Below are positions 9,178 through 17,099 of a stretch of 64,000 nucleotides of DNA, piece by piece. The position numbers were made by a program, and so were the translations under genes. The DNA comes from Bin87 sp965220505 (GTDB lineage: Bacteria; Chloroflexota; Dehalococcoidia; Lucifugimonadales; UBA3495), in the NCBI GenBank assembly GCA_965220505.1, contig CBDCQE010000003.1, positions 434,001 to 498,000 of the forward strand, in the 5' to 3' direction. The stretch's first letter is position 1; each line of letters starts with the position of its first letter. The notes beneath the pieces were generated by a model. The model was given only the letters and a program-made list of their open reading frames with translations. It was not told the origin of the DNA and searched no databases.

Positions 9178-9223
9178 CAGTGTATTAACCAACATGCAGG
9201 AACACCCTCACGCGTACCCGGTT

Positions 9224-9315
9224 TGTCATTGCGAGGAGCGAAGCGACGTGGCAATCTCGCGGACTGAGCGGCGACTCCTCGGCAACGAGATTGCCACGCT
9301 CCGCTCGCAATGACA
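9224..9315. repeat. Long imperfect inverted repeat (TGTCATTGCGAG type)
   Basis: The left arm, starting TGTCATTGCGAGGAGCGAAG, runs to about 9259; the right arm at 9286-9315 is its near-complement ending CTCGCAATGACA. The arms enclose about 26 bases. A half copy lies among the tRNA genes at 25741-25769 and a decayed one near 14129-14155. This is an intergenic dispersed repeat of the REP/MITE kind; nothing in it codes. Confidence 0.75.
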
Positions 9316-9327
9316 GGTTGATGGAAA

Positions 9328-10680
9328 GTGAGTACGCAGGAACAGGAACACCAGGCGGAATTTCCCGACTGGGTTGAACGCAGCCAGCGCACGGCCCGGC
9401 GTCGCTACCGGATGCGCGTGCTGAAGCCGGCCCTCACGGCTGGCGTACTGCTGCTGGTGGCCATACTGGGGTGGATATTCTGGTTCAGCCTGCCCAACCC
9501 GGTGCGCTGGTTCGCGGGAAGCCCGTCGGCCGCCGCATCTTCCGCGTCCAACGCCGGACGCTGGTCGATGCTGGGCTATGGAACCAGCCTCAACGGATAC
9601 ATTTCCGAGGTGGGGCAGCAACCCGCCGGGCGCCTTCTTTGGTCCCAGGATCTGGGTCCCTACACCCGCTCCGCGCCGCTGGTGGCGGATGGCAAGGTGT
9701 TCGCCGGTGGGCACTTCCAGGTGTCGGCTCTCGACGCCGGCACGGGAGAGCGACTGTGGTCGGTGGAAACGCCCGGCCCCATGGATCATGCCACCACCGT
9801 CGCCAACAACAACCTGGTGTTCGTGGGCCTGACCAACCACCGGATGCTGGCGTTGCACCAGGACACCGGTGAACAGGCGTGGGATTTCAAAGCTCACCTG
9901 CCGATATCGGCATCAGCGCTGGTGCACGGCGGGGTGGCCTACGTGACTTCCGCGGGCAACATCATCTACGGCCTGGACGCCCAGACCGGCGAGCAGCTTT
10001 GGAAGCACAAGCTCAAGGGCAACGTGAAGACCACGCCCACCCTGCGCGGCAACCGTCTCTATGTGGCGGACGACGAGGGCAACCTGTACTTCATCGACGC
10101 GGACGACGGGAGACGACGGTTCCGTTTTCTGACCGCCGGCTCGGCTGAGGGGCCGCCCGTGGTGACCGGTGATACCGCGTATTTCCCGTCCGGTGGGACG
10201 CTGTACGCCATCAACACCGGGGTGAAGGGGATGCCGGGGCTCTACTGGATCAAGCGGGCCTGGTTCCAGATGTGGATCTGGCAGATCCCTGGCGTGCCAC
10301 CGCCGCCGGCCCAGCGGGGAGAGCGGTGGCGGTTCGCGCCGGAGGAACGGCACTCGCAGGGAATTGTGTCCTCGCCTGCCTTTGCCGATGGCGTGTTTTA
10401 CGTTGGTGACAGTGACGGAGTATTCCACGCCCGGGACGCCGGAGCGGACCAGGAGTTGTGGAAATTCCAGGCGGATGGCGGGGTCGTCAGTTCCCCAATC
10501 ATATTGGGAGACCGGGTCTACTTCGGCGCGCGGGATGGCCTGGTGTACTGCCTGAACCGGGCAGACGGCTCGATGTTGTGGAAGCTGGACCTCGGCGGAC
10601 CCATAGAATTGCCGCCGGCCTACGCCGGCGGCAGGTTATACGTGCGAACAACCGACGGGCGGCTGCACGCGGTGGAGTGA
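9328..10680 (+). CDS. Membrane-anchored PQQ-like beta-propeller protein
   Basis: A 450-residue protein starting with GTG. One membrane helix (about residues 32-53, GVLLLVAILGWIFWF) anchors it with the propeller outside. The rest is a series of PQQ/WD-like blades with the recurrent pattern LDAxTGExLW (ALDAGTGERLWSVE, ALHQDTGEQAWDF, GLDAQTGEQLWKH, CLNRADGSMLWKL). No calcium- or PQQ-binding dehydrogenase signature is evident, so it resembles BamB-like scaffolds or redox-sensor propellers rather than an enzyme. It follows the transporter operon after a repeat-filled gap and ends 10 bases before a convergent Uma2 gene. Function unknown. Confidence 0.82.
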   Translation: MSTQEQEHQAEFPDWVERSQRTARRRYRMRVLKPALTAGVLLLVAILGWIFWFSLPNPVRWFAGSPSAAASSASNAGRWSMLGYGTSLNGYISEVGQQPAGRLLWSQDLGPYTRSAPLVADGKVFAGGHFQVSALDAGTGERLWSVETPGPMDHATTVANNNLVFVGLTNHRMLALHQDTGEQAWDFKAHLPISASALVHGGVAYVTSAGNIIYGLDAQTGEQLWKHKLKGNVKTTPTLRGNRLYVADDEGNLYFIDADDGRRRFRFLTAGSAEGPPVVTGDTAYFPSGGTLYAINTGVKGMPGLYWIKRAWFQMWIWQIPGVPPPPAQRGERWRFAPEERHSQGIVSSPAFADGVFYVGDSDGVFHARDAGADQELWKFQADGGVVSSPIILGDRVYFGARDGLVYCLNRADGSMLWKLDLGGPIELPPAYAGGRLYVRTTDGRLHAVE

Positions 10681-10690
10681 AGCCTGGCGA

Positions 10691-11257
10691 TCACCAGTCC
10701 AGGATGTCGCGCACCGAGCAACGGAACTCGGGAAGCACGTCGCCACCGTCCAGCTCATCGTTTTCGGTGTAGATGAGCGTCGCTCCTGCTGGGGGATGGG
10801 CAGCCACTGTGCGAGACACCGGGTACACAGCCCACACCAGGCGAACGCCGTGGCTCAGCCACATCGCCACGCGCTCGGCCACGTATTGCGGGCTGTCGTT
10901 GGGCGAGATTATCTCGACGACCAGATCGGGGACTACTTCGTAGAAGCCGCGAACCTTGACCTCCAGGGGGAGGGTTTCGGCGGAGATGTAGACGACATAA
11001 GGTGCCCGAACCGTATCGGGGCGTCGTTCCAAGAGGATCCCTGGGCGGGCGATTGCGACACGACCCAAGCGTAAGGGACGGACATGATGCGACAGCGCGG
11101 AGGCCAACAACACTCCGACTTCGCTACTCTCTCCGCTTGTCGGTGCAGTCTTCCTCACCACTCCTTTGACCAGTTCACCCCTGATTACCCGCTGTTCGCA
11201 CAGTCGGAGAAACTCGTCGGCAGTGAGCAGCTTCTCGCCGATGGGAGTGGTGGCCAT
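10691..11257 (-). CDS. Uma2-family (DUF820, PD-(D/E)XK-like) protein, first catalytic Asp replaced by Tyr
   Basis: A 188-residue Uma2-family protein. The family core is visible: PDLVVEIISPND, VAMWLSHGVRLVWAVYP. Family members normally carry VRAPDV before this, the Asp being the first metal ligand; here it reads VRAPYVVYIS, with TAT where GAT is expected. It may therefore be an inactive nuclease fold or a binding protein. It is the first of five Uma2 genes in the window and ends 10 bases from the convergent propeller gene. Despite the restriction endonuclease-like fold, the role of the family is not established. Confidence 0.85.
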   Translation of the reverse strand: MATTPIGEKLLTADEFLRLCEQRVIRGELVKGVVRKTAPTSGESSEVGVLLASALSHHVRPLRLGRVAIARPGILLERRPDTVRAPYVVYISAETLPLEVKVRGFYEVVPDLVVEIISPNDSPQYVAERVAMWLSHGVRLVWAVYPVSRTVAAHPPAGATLIYTENDELDGGDVLPEFRCSVRDILDW

Positions 11258-11293
11258 GATTGTCTCCCGTGCCTTGGGGCGACGGGCGCCGGC

Positions 11294-12073
11294 CTATAGG
11301 AAGGCCAGCGCCGTCTGCACGAAGTCGTCGGGCTTTTCGATCTGCGGTGAGTGGCCGCAGTTGGGGATCACCGTGACCTGGGATCCGGCAAGCGCCTGCT
11401 GGTAGAGGTCGGCGCACTCCACCGGAACCAGGTTGTCGTTCTCGCCCCACACGATGTGCGTCGGAACGCTGACCCGACCCAGCTTGGCCGGCAGGCGCGG
11501 GTTGTGCATGTAAGGCCGCCAGGTCAGGCGGATGGCCATTTCCCGGTCGCCCTCCGCCTGCTCCACCTGCTCAGGCGTGGGGTCGGAGCCGAACATTTCG
11601 TCCCATTCGGGCACCTGGCTGGGATCATGGTAGGCGAGATCGCGGATCTGCCCGGGGTTGATGATGAAGATGTCGGTGATCTCCCCGTCAACCGGCTTGA
11701 TGCCGGCGGCGCCCACCAGCATCACTTTGCTGAAGGCGTGGCCGGTCATCGACAGCATTTCCGCCGCCAGCCAGCCGCCCATGGAGAACCCGATCGCACG
11801 CACGTTTTCCAATCCTTCCTGCTCCTGGTACCAGGTGTAGAAGCAGGCCAGGTCCTGCATGCTCTCGACCCAGCCGGGGCGGTCGCTTTTGCCGTAGCCG
11901 GGATGGGAGGGCAGGTAGACGGTGAACTTCTCGGCCAGGGCGTGGGCGTAGCGGCGGGGCCCGGCGTTGCCGCCGGCGCCGTGCAGCACCAGCAGCGGGT
12001 CGCCGCTGCCGCCCTTGTACACCTGCAGGTTGCCGCCGGCGACGGAGATGGTTTCCTCGGTGAAGTTTGCCAT
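11294..12073 (-). CDS. Alpha/beta hydrolase
   Basis: A 259-residue alpha/beta hydrolase. The oxyanion motif HGAGG follows the first strands, the nucleophile elbow is GFSMGG (Ser), the acid is probably the Asp of WGENDNLVP, and the catalytic His is in NCGHSPQIEKP. This layout resembles C-C bond hydrolases and esterases of aromatic or lactone catabolism. The ATG at 12073 has AGGAGC about ten bases upstream; the frame to 12361 runs into the next gene and was discarded. It lies 47 bases after the flavin monooxygenase gene at 12121-13356 and is probably its operon partner, suggesting one catabolic step after another. Confidence 0.9.
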   Translation of the reverse strand: MANFTEETISVAGGNLQVYKGGSGDPLLVLHGAGGNAGPRRYAHALAEKFTVYLPSHPGYGKSDRPGWVESMQDLACFYTWYQEQEGLENVRAIGFSMGGWLAAEMLSMTGHAFSKVMLVGAAGIKPVDGEITDIFIINPGQIRDLAYHDPSQVPEWDEMFGSDPTPEQVEQAEGDREMAIRLTWRPYMHNPRLPAKLGRVSVPTHIVWGENDNLVPVECADLYQQALAGSQVTVIPNCGHSPQIEKPDDFVQTALAFL

Positions 12074-12120
12074 TGGGGTTCTTGCTCCTTGCTGAAAATA
12101 AAGGGTGGAAGGCGCGGCGG

Positions 12121-13356
12121 TTACAGCGCGGTCAGCCCGGGTTGGACACCCTCCTTCTGGAAGGGGTCGGTGAGTTCCAGTTCCTCGCCGATCTCGCGCA
12201 GGGCGGGCAACACCTCCTGGCCCATCAGCTCCAGACAGCGCATGGTGTCCTCGTGGCTGATGGAGCCGTCGTTGGTCCACACGGCCAGGATGCCCGGGCG
12301 CATGTAACTGAGCACCTCGCGCAATTGGCTGACCACGGTGTCGGGGCTGCCGATGATCCACCGCTTGGAATCAAGGATGGAGTCGTACTGCGCGCCGTCC
12401 AGGCCGCCGACGCGGAACGGGTCGCTGCGGATCTGCTCGCGCAGGCGCAGGAAGCGCGGGTCGTTACTGCGGCTGCCGTAGCCCACCGGCGAGGCGTAGT
12501 CGCGGGGCAGCGGGATGCGGCCCACGCCGATGTTGCCCACCATGTAGCCCTTGCCCACGTCGTAGGCTTTTTCGTCAGTGTCCTGCACGTGGATGCGCAC
12601 CAGGTAGCCGAAGTTCTCGGGGCCCGGCTCGTAGCCGTTTTCGCGGGCGGCCTCGGCGTAGATGGCCTTCATGTCCTGGGTGCCCTGAGGGTCGGTTTCA
12701 AGGAAGATGTACGGGTAGTTGCGCTCGGCGCACCAGACCAGGGTCTCGGGGCTGCCCGTGCCGGGGATCCAGACCGGCGGGTGTGGCTTTTGCATGGGCA
12801 CCTGGAAGGGGTTGACCACGCGGAAGTGGTAGTGGTCTCCTTCCCAGCGGAAGGGGCCGGGGGTGGTCCAGGTCTTGATCACCAGGTCGTGGGCTTCCTC
12901 GAATCGGGCGCGGTTGTGCAGGGGATTGGTGTTGGTTGCCAGGCTCTCGACGCCGGTGCCGCGCACGAAGCCGGACACCAGGCGTCCGCCGGAGATCATG
13001 TCGATCTCGGCCAACTCCTCGGCCAGGCGGATGGGGTTGTCGAAAATGGGCAGCGGGTTGCCCAGCAGCACGATCTTGGTGTTTTTGGTGTTGCGGGCGA
13101 GGATGGCCGCTTCCAGGTTCATGGTCGCGCCCAGGCAGGTGGGCGTGTTGTGGTGCTCGTTGAGCATCAGCCCGTCGAAGCCCATCTCCTCCGAGTACTC
13201 GTACTCGTCCAGGTACATGTTGTAGAGGTAGTGGCCTTCCTGCGGGTCGAAGTTGGAGTTCGAAAACGTGAGCCGCACCGCCTCGTTGGGCGAGTTGCGC
13301 ACGTCCTCCTCGGTATAGTTCACGTAAGCCCGTTCGGTGAAACGCATCAGGAACAT
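12121..13356 (-). CDS. Luciferase-like (LLM) flavin-dependent monooxygenase
   Basis: A 411-residue bacterial luciferase-like TIM-barrel monooxygenase expected to use FMN (or F420) in oxidising a small organic substrate. Visible family features are the SEEMGFDGLMLNEHHNTP motif, EIDMISGGRLVSGFVRG, and a C-terminal RWIIGSPDTVVSQL. The start at 13356 follows a CAGGAGG ribosome site; an earlier frame start at 13386 would contain that site. It is a close relative of the protein at 45981-47243, with which it shares the EHH and GGRLVSGFVRG motifs. It is followed by an alpha/beta hydrolase. Substrate unknown. Confidence 0.92.
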   Translation of the reverse strand: MFLMRFTERAYVNYTEEDVRNSPNEAVRLTFSNSNFDPQEGHYLYNMYLDEYEYSEEMGFDGLMLNEHHNTPTCLGATMNLEAAILARNTKNTKIVLLGNPLPIFDNPIRLAEELAEIDMISGGRLVSGFVRGTGVESLATNTNPLHNRARFEEAHDLVIKTWTTPGPFRWEGDHYHFRVVNPFQVPMQKPHPPVWIPGTGSPETLVWCAERNYPYIFLETDPQGTQDMKAIYAEAARENGYEPGPENFGYLVRIHVQDTDEKAYDVGKGYMVGNIGVGRIPLPRDYASPVGYGSRSNDPRFLRLREQIRSDPFRVGGLDGAQYDSILDSKRWIIGSPDTVVSQLREVLSYMRPGILAVWTNDGSISHEDTMRCLELMGQEVLPALREIGEELELTDPFQKEGVQPGLTAL

Positions 13357-13520
13357 GGGATGGCCTCCTGCCGGCGTCTGGTACATATCCTCATTGTTAG
13401 AGGAAGCGGGAAGGGATCAGGGCGTCAGCCGCAGAAGTGGAGCCCCGGCCCCGCCACATAATACACCAACCGGAAAGCCCGGCAGCATGGGGGCAGCTAT
13501 CCGGCGGGGACAACCGAAAG

Positions 13521-13781
13521 CTAGTCCAGCGGGGCGATGCGAGATATGGGATCGCCTCTTCTGGCAGAGAGCCACGCCGACCACAGCTCTGCCTGTCTCA
13601 AGCTGGCCCATTCGACCACCAAGCCTCGGGCTCTTGGCGGAAGTCTGCCTTGCAGCATCGTCAGACTGTCGATGCCGATCACCGCCTGATTATCGCCGTA
13701 TCTGGCGTGGAAATGGGGCGGGCCGTGGTCGTTGTAGTAGATGCTGATAACGATTCCGTAGAACCGACAAACTTCAGGCAT
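13521..13781 (-). CDS. DUF4160 family protein
   Basis: An 86-residue protein with the DUF4160 pattern: MPEVCRFYGIVISIYYND followed by HGPPHFHARYGDNQA, with a histidine-rich PPHFHA core. Its start overlaps the end of the DUF2442 gene by eight bases. DUF4160 and DUF2442 genes are commonly adjacent in bacteria, and a toxin-antitoxin-like role has been suspected; that role is not demonstrated here. Confidence 0.8.
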   Translation of the reverse strand: MPEVCRFYGIVISIYYNDHGPPHFHARYGDNQAVIGIDSLTMLQGRLPPRARGLVVEWASLRQAELWSAWLSARRGDPISRIAPLD

Positions 13782-14073
13782 CGGTGGGTACGGACCTGGC
13801 CCCCGGCATCAATTCCTCGACGGTGAGGCCGGTGAGTTCCATGTAGAGGGCGTCGGGACACAACTCAATCTGATCGTCCCAAGCAACGGATCGATGCTCG
13901 GTAACATGGACTTTTTCAAAGTAGCTCCGGTCGTCCCAAGCGGTGAAAACGCCATGGCCGGCCAGGTGAGACAGGTCGATTTCTCCCTCGGGTCCGTCTG
14001 AGTACCGTATCCAGATGCGGTAGCCGTCGCGCGGCTCCACTGCTATCGGTTGAACCAATCCGTCGCTCGCCAT
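13774..14073 (-). CDS. DUF2442 family protein
   Basis: A 99-residue protein matching DUF2442: an N-terminal strand with IAVEPRDGYRIWIRYSDG, then EIDLSHLAGHGVFTAWDD and a terminal IELCPDALYMEL. The ATG at 14073 has a GGAGGGG ribosome site; the frame to 14157 runs into a decayed intergenic repeat. It is the first gene of a two-gene unit with DUF4160. The pair sits between a flavin monooxygenase and a Uma2 gene with no other clear partner. Confidence 0.8.
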   Translation of the reverse strand: MASDGLVQPIAVEPRDGYRIWIRYSDGPEGEIDLSHLAGHGVFTAWDDRSYFEKVHVTEHRSVAWDDQIELCPDALYMELTGLTVEELMPGARSVPTDA

Positions 14074-14128
14074 ATCCCCTCCGGCTTTCGGTTGTCGTCT
14101 CAATCGTAGCAGGCCGACAGCCGAGCTG

Positions 14129-14155
14129 TCGTTGCGGGCATAGCATGGCAATCTC
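14129..14155. repeat. Decayed fragment of the TGTCATTGCGAG-type repeat
   Basis: GTTGCGGGCATAGCATGGCA followed by ATCTC resembles one arm of the repeat at 9224-9315 with several differences. It fills the gap between the DUF2442 and Uma2 genes. Confidence 0.35.
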
Positions 14156-14173
14156 ACTGCCAGCTACTGGACG

Positions 14174-14938
14174 CTACGGCTGTTCGAGTTCCCGCAGCTG
14201 TTCTTGCAGTTGACGTACCTGTTCCCGGTAGTCCTCCGCGGCGACGAGGGCGGCGTCTCGTTCATCGAGCGCCGCTTCCTTGGACAAGCGTTCACCGCGC
14301 CGATCCAGCAGGATTTCCCCGGTGTCCGGGTCCTGCAATTCCAGCCCCCCGTCGCGCTGACGCAAGTTGAGATGCAGCAGCGGGCTGTATCCCCATTCCA
14401 CGCCGTCAGCGTCGACGTGGATGGTTACGGTACGATAATCTCCATTTTCCAGGTATTCCCCGGCCAGGCCCGCCCAGTATAGCTCCCCGCCGGTGCGGTC
14501 GAACCGCCAGTATTCCCGGACGCCCAGTCGGGCGTAGAGGTCGCGCTTGTAGCCAGTGTCGTTGCCGGCGGTTGATTCCGACGCAACTTCCAGCACGAAG
14601 TCGGGCGGCTTGCCCACTTCCCAGATCACGTACCCGTTGCGATGGCGGATGGTGTCGGCGTCCACGTCGAAGGCGATATAGACGTCGGGCTGCACCCGCC
14701 GGTTGCGGTTGGTGGGATCGTAATAGACGATGCTGTTGGTGTCGATGAACACATCGGCGCGGTCGTCCACCACCACGTCGTACAGGATTTGCAGCGCGTA
14801 GTGGATGTCGGGGTTTTGCAGCATGAGGTCGTCGGGTGGTTCGGCATCGGGCAGCGGCGGCGCGTCGGGGCCGAAGAAGGGGTCGAGGTTGGGGATGCCC
14901 ACGCTGCCCGGCGGAGCGTAGGCCGGTTTGGTGGTCAT
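14174..14938 (-). CDS. Uma2-family (PD-(D/E)XK-like) protein with C-terminal coiled coil
   Basis: A 254-residue Uma2-family protein with its putative catalytic residues in place: Asp in VQPDVYIAF, Glu in DFVLEVASEST, then RLGVREYWRFD. A Pro-rich N-terminal tail precedes the fold, and the last ~40 residues (from about 215) form a charged heptad-like coiled coil ending REQVRQLQEQLRELEQP. GGAGG lies seven bases before the ATG. The start is one base after the stop of the upstream flavin monooxygenase, so the two are translated together. It is closely similar in layout to the protein at 16154. Confidence 0.85.
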   Translation of the reverse strand: MTTKPAYAPPGSVGIPNLDPFFGPDAPPLPDAEPPDDLMLQNPDIHYALQILYDVVVDDRADVFIDTNSIVYYDPTNRNRRVQPDVYIAFDVDADTIRHRNGYVIWEVGKPPDFVLEVASESTAGNDTGYKRDLYARLGVREYWRFDRTGGELYWAGLAGEYLENGDYRTVTIHVDADGVEWGYSPLLHLNLRQRDGGLELQDPDTGEILLDRRGERLSKEAALDERDAALVAAEDYREQVRQLQEQLRELEQP

Positions 14939-14939
14939 C

Positions 14940-16118
14940 TCACGCCTCCGTGGTGGCGGCTCCCTTCTTGAAATGCGGTATCACCTCCGCCGCGAACCGA
15001 CCCATCTGCTCCTTGAACTGGTTGGTGGTGGCGCCCATGGGGAAGGCGATCATGATCTGCTCGAGGCCGGGGTACTTGTGCTGGAGTTCTTCCAGGTAGG
15101 CGATGGTGTCCTCGGGGCTGCCGGCGAACCAGGCGCGGTTGTCGATGACGTCCTGGAAGTCGGTGCCGGCGGCGATGTGGCGGGCGACCCCGCCGGGGCC
15201 GGTGGCGGCGATCTGCTGGTCGCTGTAGCGCAGCATCCCCAGGGGCGCGGCGAACTTGACGTGCTCCTCGAAGAGCGGCTGTAGCTGGCGGCGAGCGCCG
15301 GCGGTAGTGTCGTCCACCATGGCCCACAGGCCGATGCAGAGACCCTCGCCCAGCGCGAGGTCCCGGCCGGCCCGCCGGTTGGCGGCCTGGTAGCGGGTCA
15401 CCCATTCCTCCACGTACTGCTCGCCCGTGCCCAGGATGACGCCCTTGATGCCCCATTTCGCCATGAAGTCCAGGGCGCGGTCCGACGCGCTGACGATAGG
15501 TTGCCACACATCCACCGGACGGGTCTTGGGCCGCGGAACCAGGGTGACTTCCTTCAGATCATAGCCGCGGTAGGGGATGTCCGGCGGGATGGTGTAGTGC
15601 TTGCCCCGGTGGGAGAAGGACTCGCTATTGAAGGCCTTCATCATGATCTCGAACTGCTCCTCGAACAGCTCGCGGTTGGCGTCGCCGTCGATCATGGGCG
15701 CGCCGAAGGATTCCACCTCCCGGGTGTGGTAGCCGCGACCGATGCCGAAGACCACGCGGCCGCCGGTGAGGATGTCCACCATGGCGAAGTCCTCGGCCAG
15801 GCGGATGGGATGCCACATGGGCAGGATGTTGAAGCCGCAGCCGAACTTGATCCGGTTAGTGTGCTGGGCCAGGTACTGGCTCATGATGAGCAGGTTGGGG
15901 ATGCACTCGTAACCCTCCCGCTGGAAGTGGTGCTCGGCCATCCACAGGATGTCGAACCCCAGGTCGTCCAGAAACACGGCGGCCTCGCGGGCGATGTCCA
16001 GGGCCATGGAGAGGCGGTCGTTGTCGTACCAGCGGTCGTTGGCGGGAATGCCGTCGAACCCGATGCCATCGCCTTCCAGCACATGGCCGGCGTAGAGAAC
16101 CGAAAAGTCTTTGATCAT
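14940..16118 (-). CDS. Luciferase-like (LLM) flavin-dependent monooxygenase
   Basis: A 392-residue luciferase-like monooxygenase, distinct from the 12121 type. It shows LGFDILWMAEHHFQREGYE, NRIKFGCGFNILPMWHPIRLAE split by the usual strand, and DILTGGRVVFGIGRGYHTREV, all standard for this TIM-barrel family. GGAGG lies nine bases before the ATG. Downstream, a Uma2 gene starts one base after its stop, and another Uma2 gene lies 35 bases upstream, so it is sandwiched in an apparent operon with nuclease-fold proteins. Cofactor (FMN or F420) and substrate are not evident. Confidence 0.9.
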   Translation of the reverse strand: MIKDFSVLYAGHVLEGDGIGFDGIPANDRWYDNDRLSMALDIAREAAVFLDDLGFDILWMAEHHFQREGYECIPNLLIMSQYLAQHTNRIKFGCGFNILPMWHPIRLAEDFAMVDILTGGRVVFGIGRGYHTREVESFGAPMIDGDANRELFEEQFEIMMKAFNSESFSHRGKHYTIPPDIPYRGYDLKEVTLVPRPKTRPVDVWQPIVSASDRALDFMAKWGIKGVILGTGEQYVEEWVTRYQAANRRAGRDLALGEGLCIGLWAMVDDTTAGARRQLQPLFEEHVKFAAPLGMLRYSDQQIAATGPGGVARHIAAGTDFQDVIDNRAWFAGSPEDTIAYLEELQHKYPGLEQIMIAFPMGATTNQFKEQMGRFAAEVIPHFKKGAATTEA

Positions 16119-16153
16119 GGGGCGAATCCTCCAAACATCATCGTGTGACCGGG

Positions 16154-16909
16154 CTACTGCTCGCGTTGACCGAGTTGCGCTTCCAACTGCCGGATGCGCT
16201 CTTGGGCCTGTTCAAGTTGCACCACTGCTTCATCCCGCTCCGCTTCAACCAGGGATATGTCGCACAGGTAGCGGCCGGTCTTGCGGTCGTAAAAGCGCAG
16301 TTTTGATTCGTCGTCAACGTCCCAGTCCCACGACGGGTTCCAGCAGAGGCAGAGGTCCAGCACGCCGCTGTAGCCCCAGATCGTGCCATCCTCCTCCGTG
16401 TGCAGTTCGATGGGATGGTACACGCCGTCGACGAGGACATCCCCGGCCAGGGCGTAGCCGTAGAGGTCGCCGCCGGTGGGATCGACCCGCCAGTATTCGG
16501 TGATGCCGACACTGGCGTACAGGCCCGGCTTCTCCGCCGTGTCCCGCGCGTTGGTGCTTGCGGAGGCGACTTCCAGGGCGAAATCCGGCGGCTTGCCGGC
16601 TTCCCAGACCACGTAGCCGTTGCGCCGGCGAATGGCGACTTTATCCACGCCGAAGGCTACATACAGGTTCGGCCGGAAGCGATAATTCATGCTGTATTGG
16701 TTGTAGAAAACGAACCCGCCGGTGTCCACCAGCACGTCGGGCCGACCGGCGAAATGCCGCCTCACGAAGTAACCGCTTTTGTTGACGGTAGGGGATTCCA
16801 GCACATCGGGCCGTTCTTCCGGGTCGGGGCACACGTAATCGTCGGGCAGAACGATGGGGGTGAGCTTGCGGTAGGAAACGCCCGTGGGCGCGGTTTGCAT
16901 GGTGGTCAT
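16154..16909 (-). CDS. Uma2-family protein with coiled-coil tail, first catalytic Asp replaced by Asn
   Basis: A 251-residue paralogue of the Uma2 protein at 14174, sharing GKPPDF and the ALEVASAST and EYWRVDPTGGDLY motifs. The position that is Asp in the paralogue (VQPDVY) is Asn here (FRPNLYVAF, codon AAC), which would remove the first metal ligand. The Lys-bearing region also differs (AEKPGLYASVGITEYW). The C-terminus is again a coiled coil (from about 222). A degenerate nuclease fold paired with an intact paralogue suggests heteromers or loss of function. It is the first gene of the minus-strand run ending at 14174. Confidence 0.83.
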   Translation of the reverse strand: MTTMQTAPTGVSYRKLTPIVLPDDYVCPDPEERPDVLESPTVNKSGYFVRRHFAGRPDVLVDTGGFVFYNQYSMNYRFRPNLYVAFGVDKVAIRRRNGYVVWEAGKPPDFALEVASASTNARDTAEKPGLYASVGITEYWRVDPTGGDLYGYALAGDVLVDGVYHPIELHTEEDGTIWGYSGVLDLCLCWNPSWDWDVDDESKLRFYDRKTGRYLCDISLVEAERDEAVVQLEQAQERIRQLEAQLGQREQ

Positions 16910-17099
16910 GTTGTGAAACCTCGACCTGCCAACGTCGGTGACATCCGGCGGCGCGGCTGACAGAAAAAGAGCCTTTGTGCTACCATCGATATGCTACCAC
17001 CGCCGCCGGAGGGTGTCATTGCATCGTAAATTGACGGCCTGCCGAGCATAAAATTCGCGCCTTTCAGCGCAGACAGCGGTGCGGAGGCTGTTTATCCCC

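Noticed and set aside
17049..17099. TAAAAT upstream of serA as a -10 box
   Set aside because: No -35 at an acceptable distance; TTGACG is only 12 bases away.
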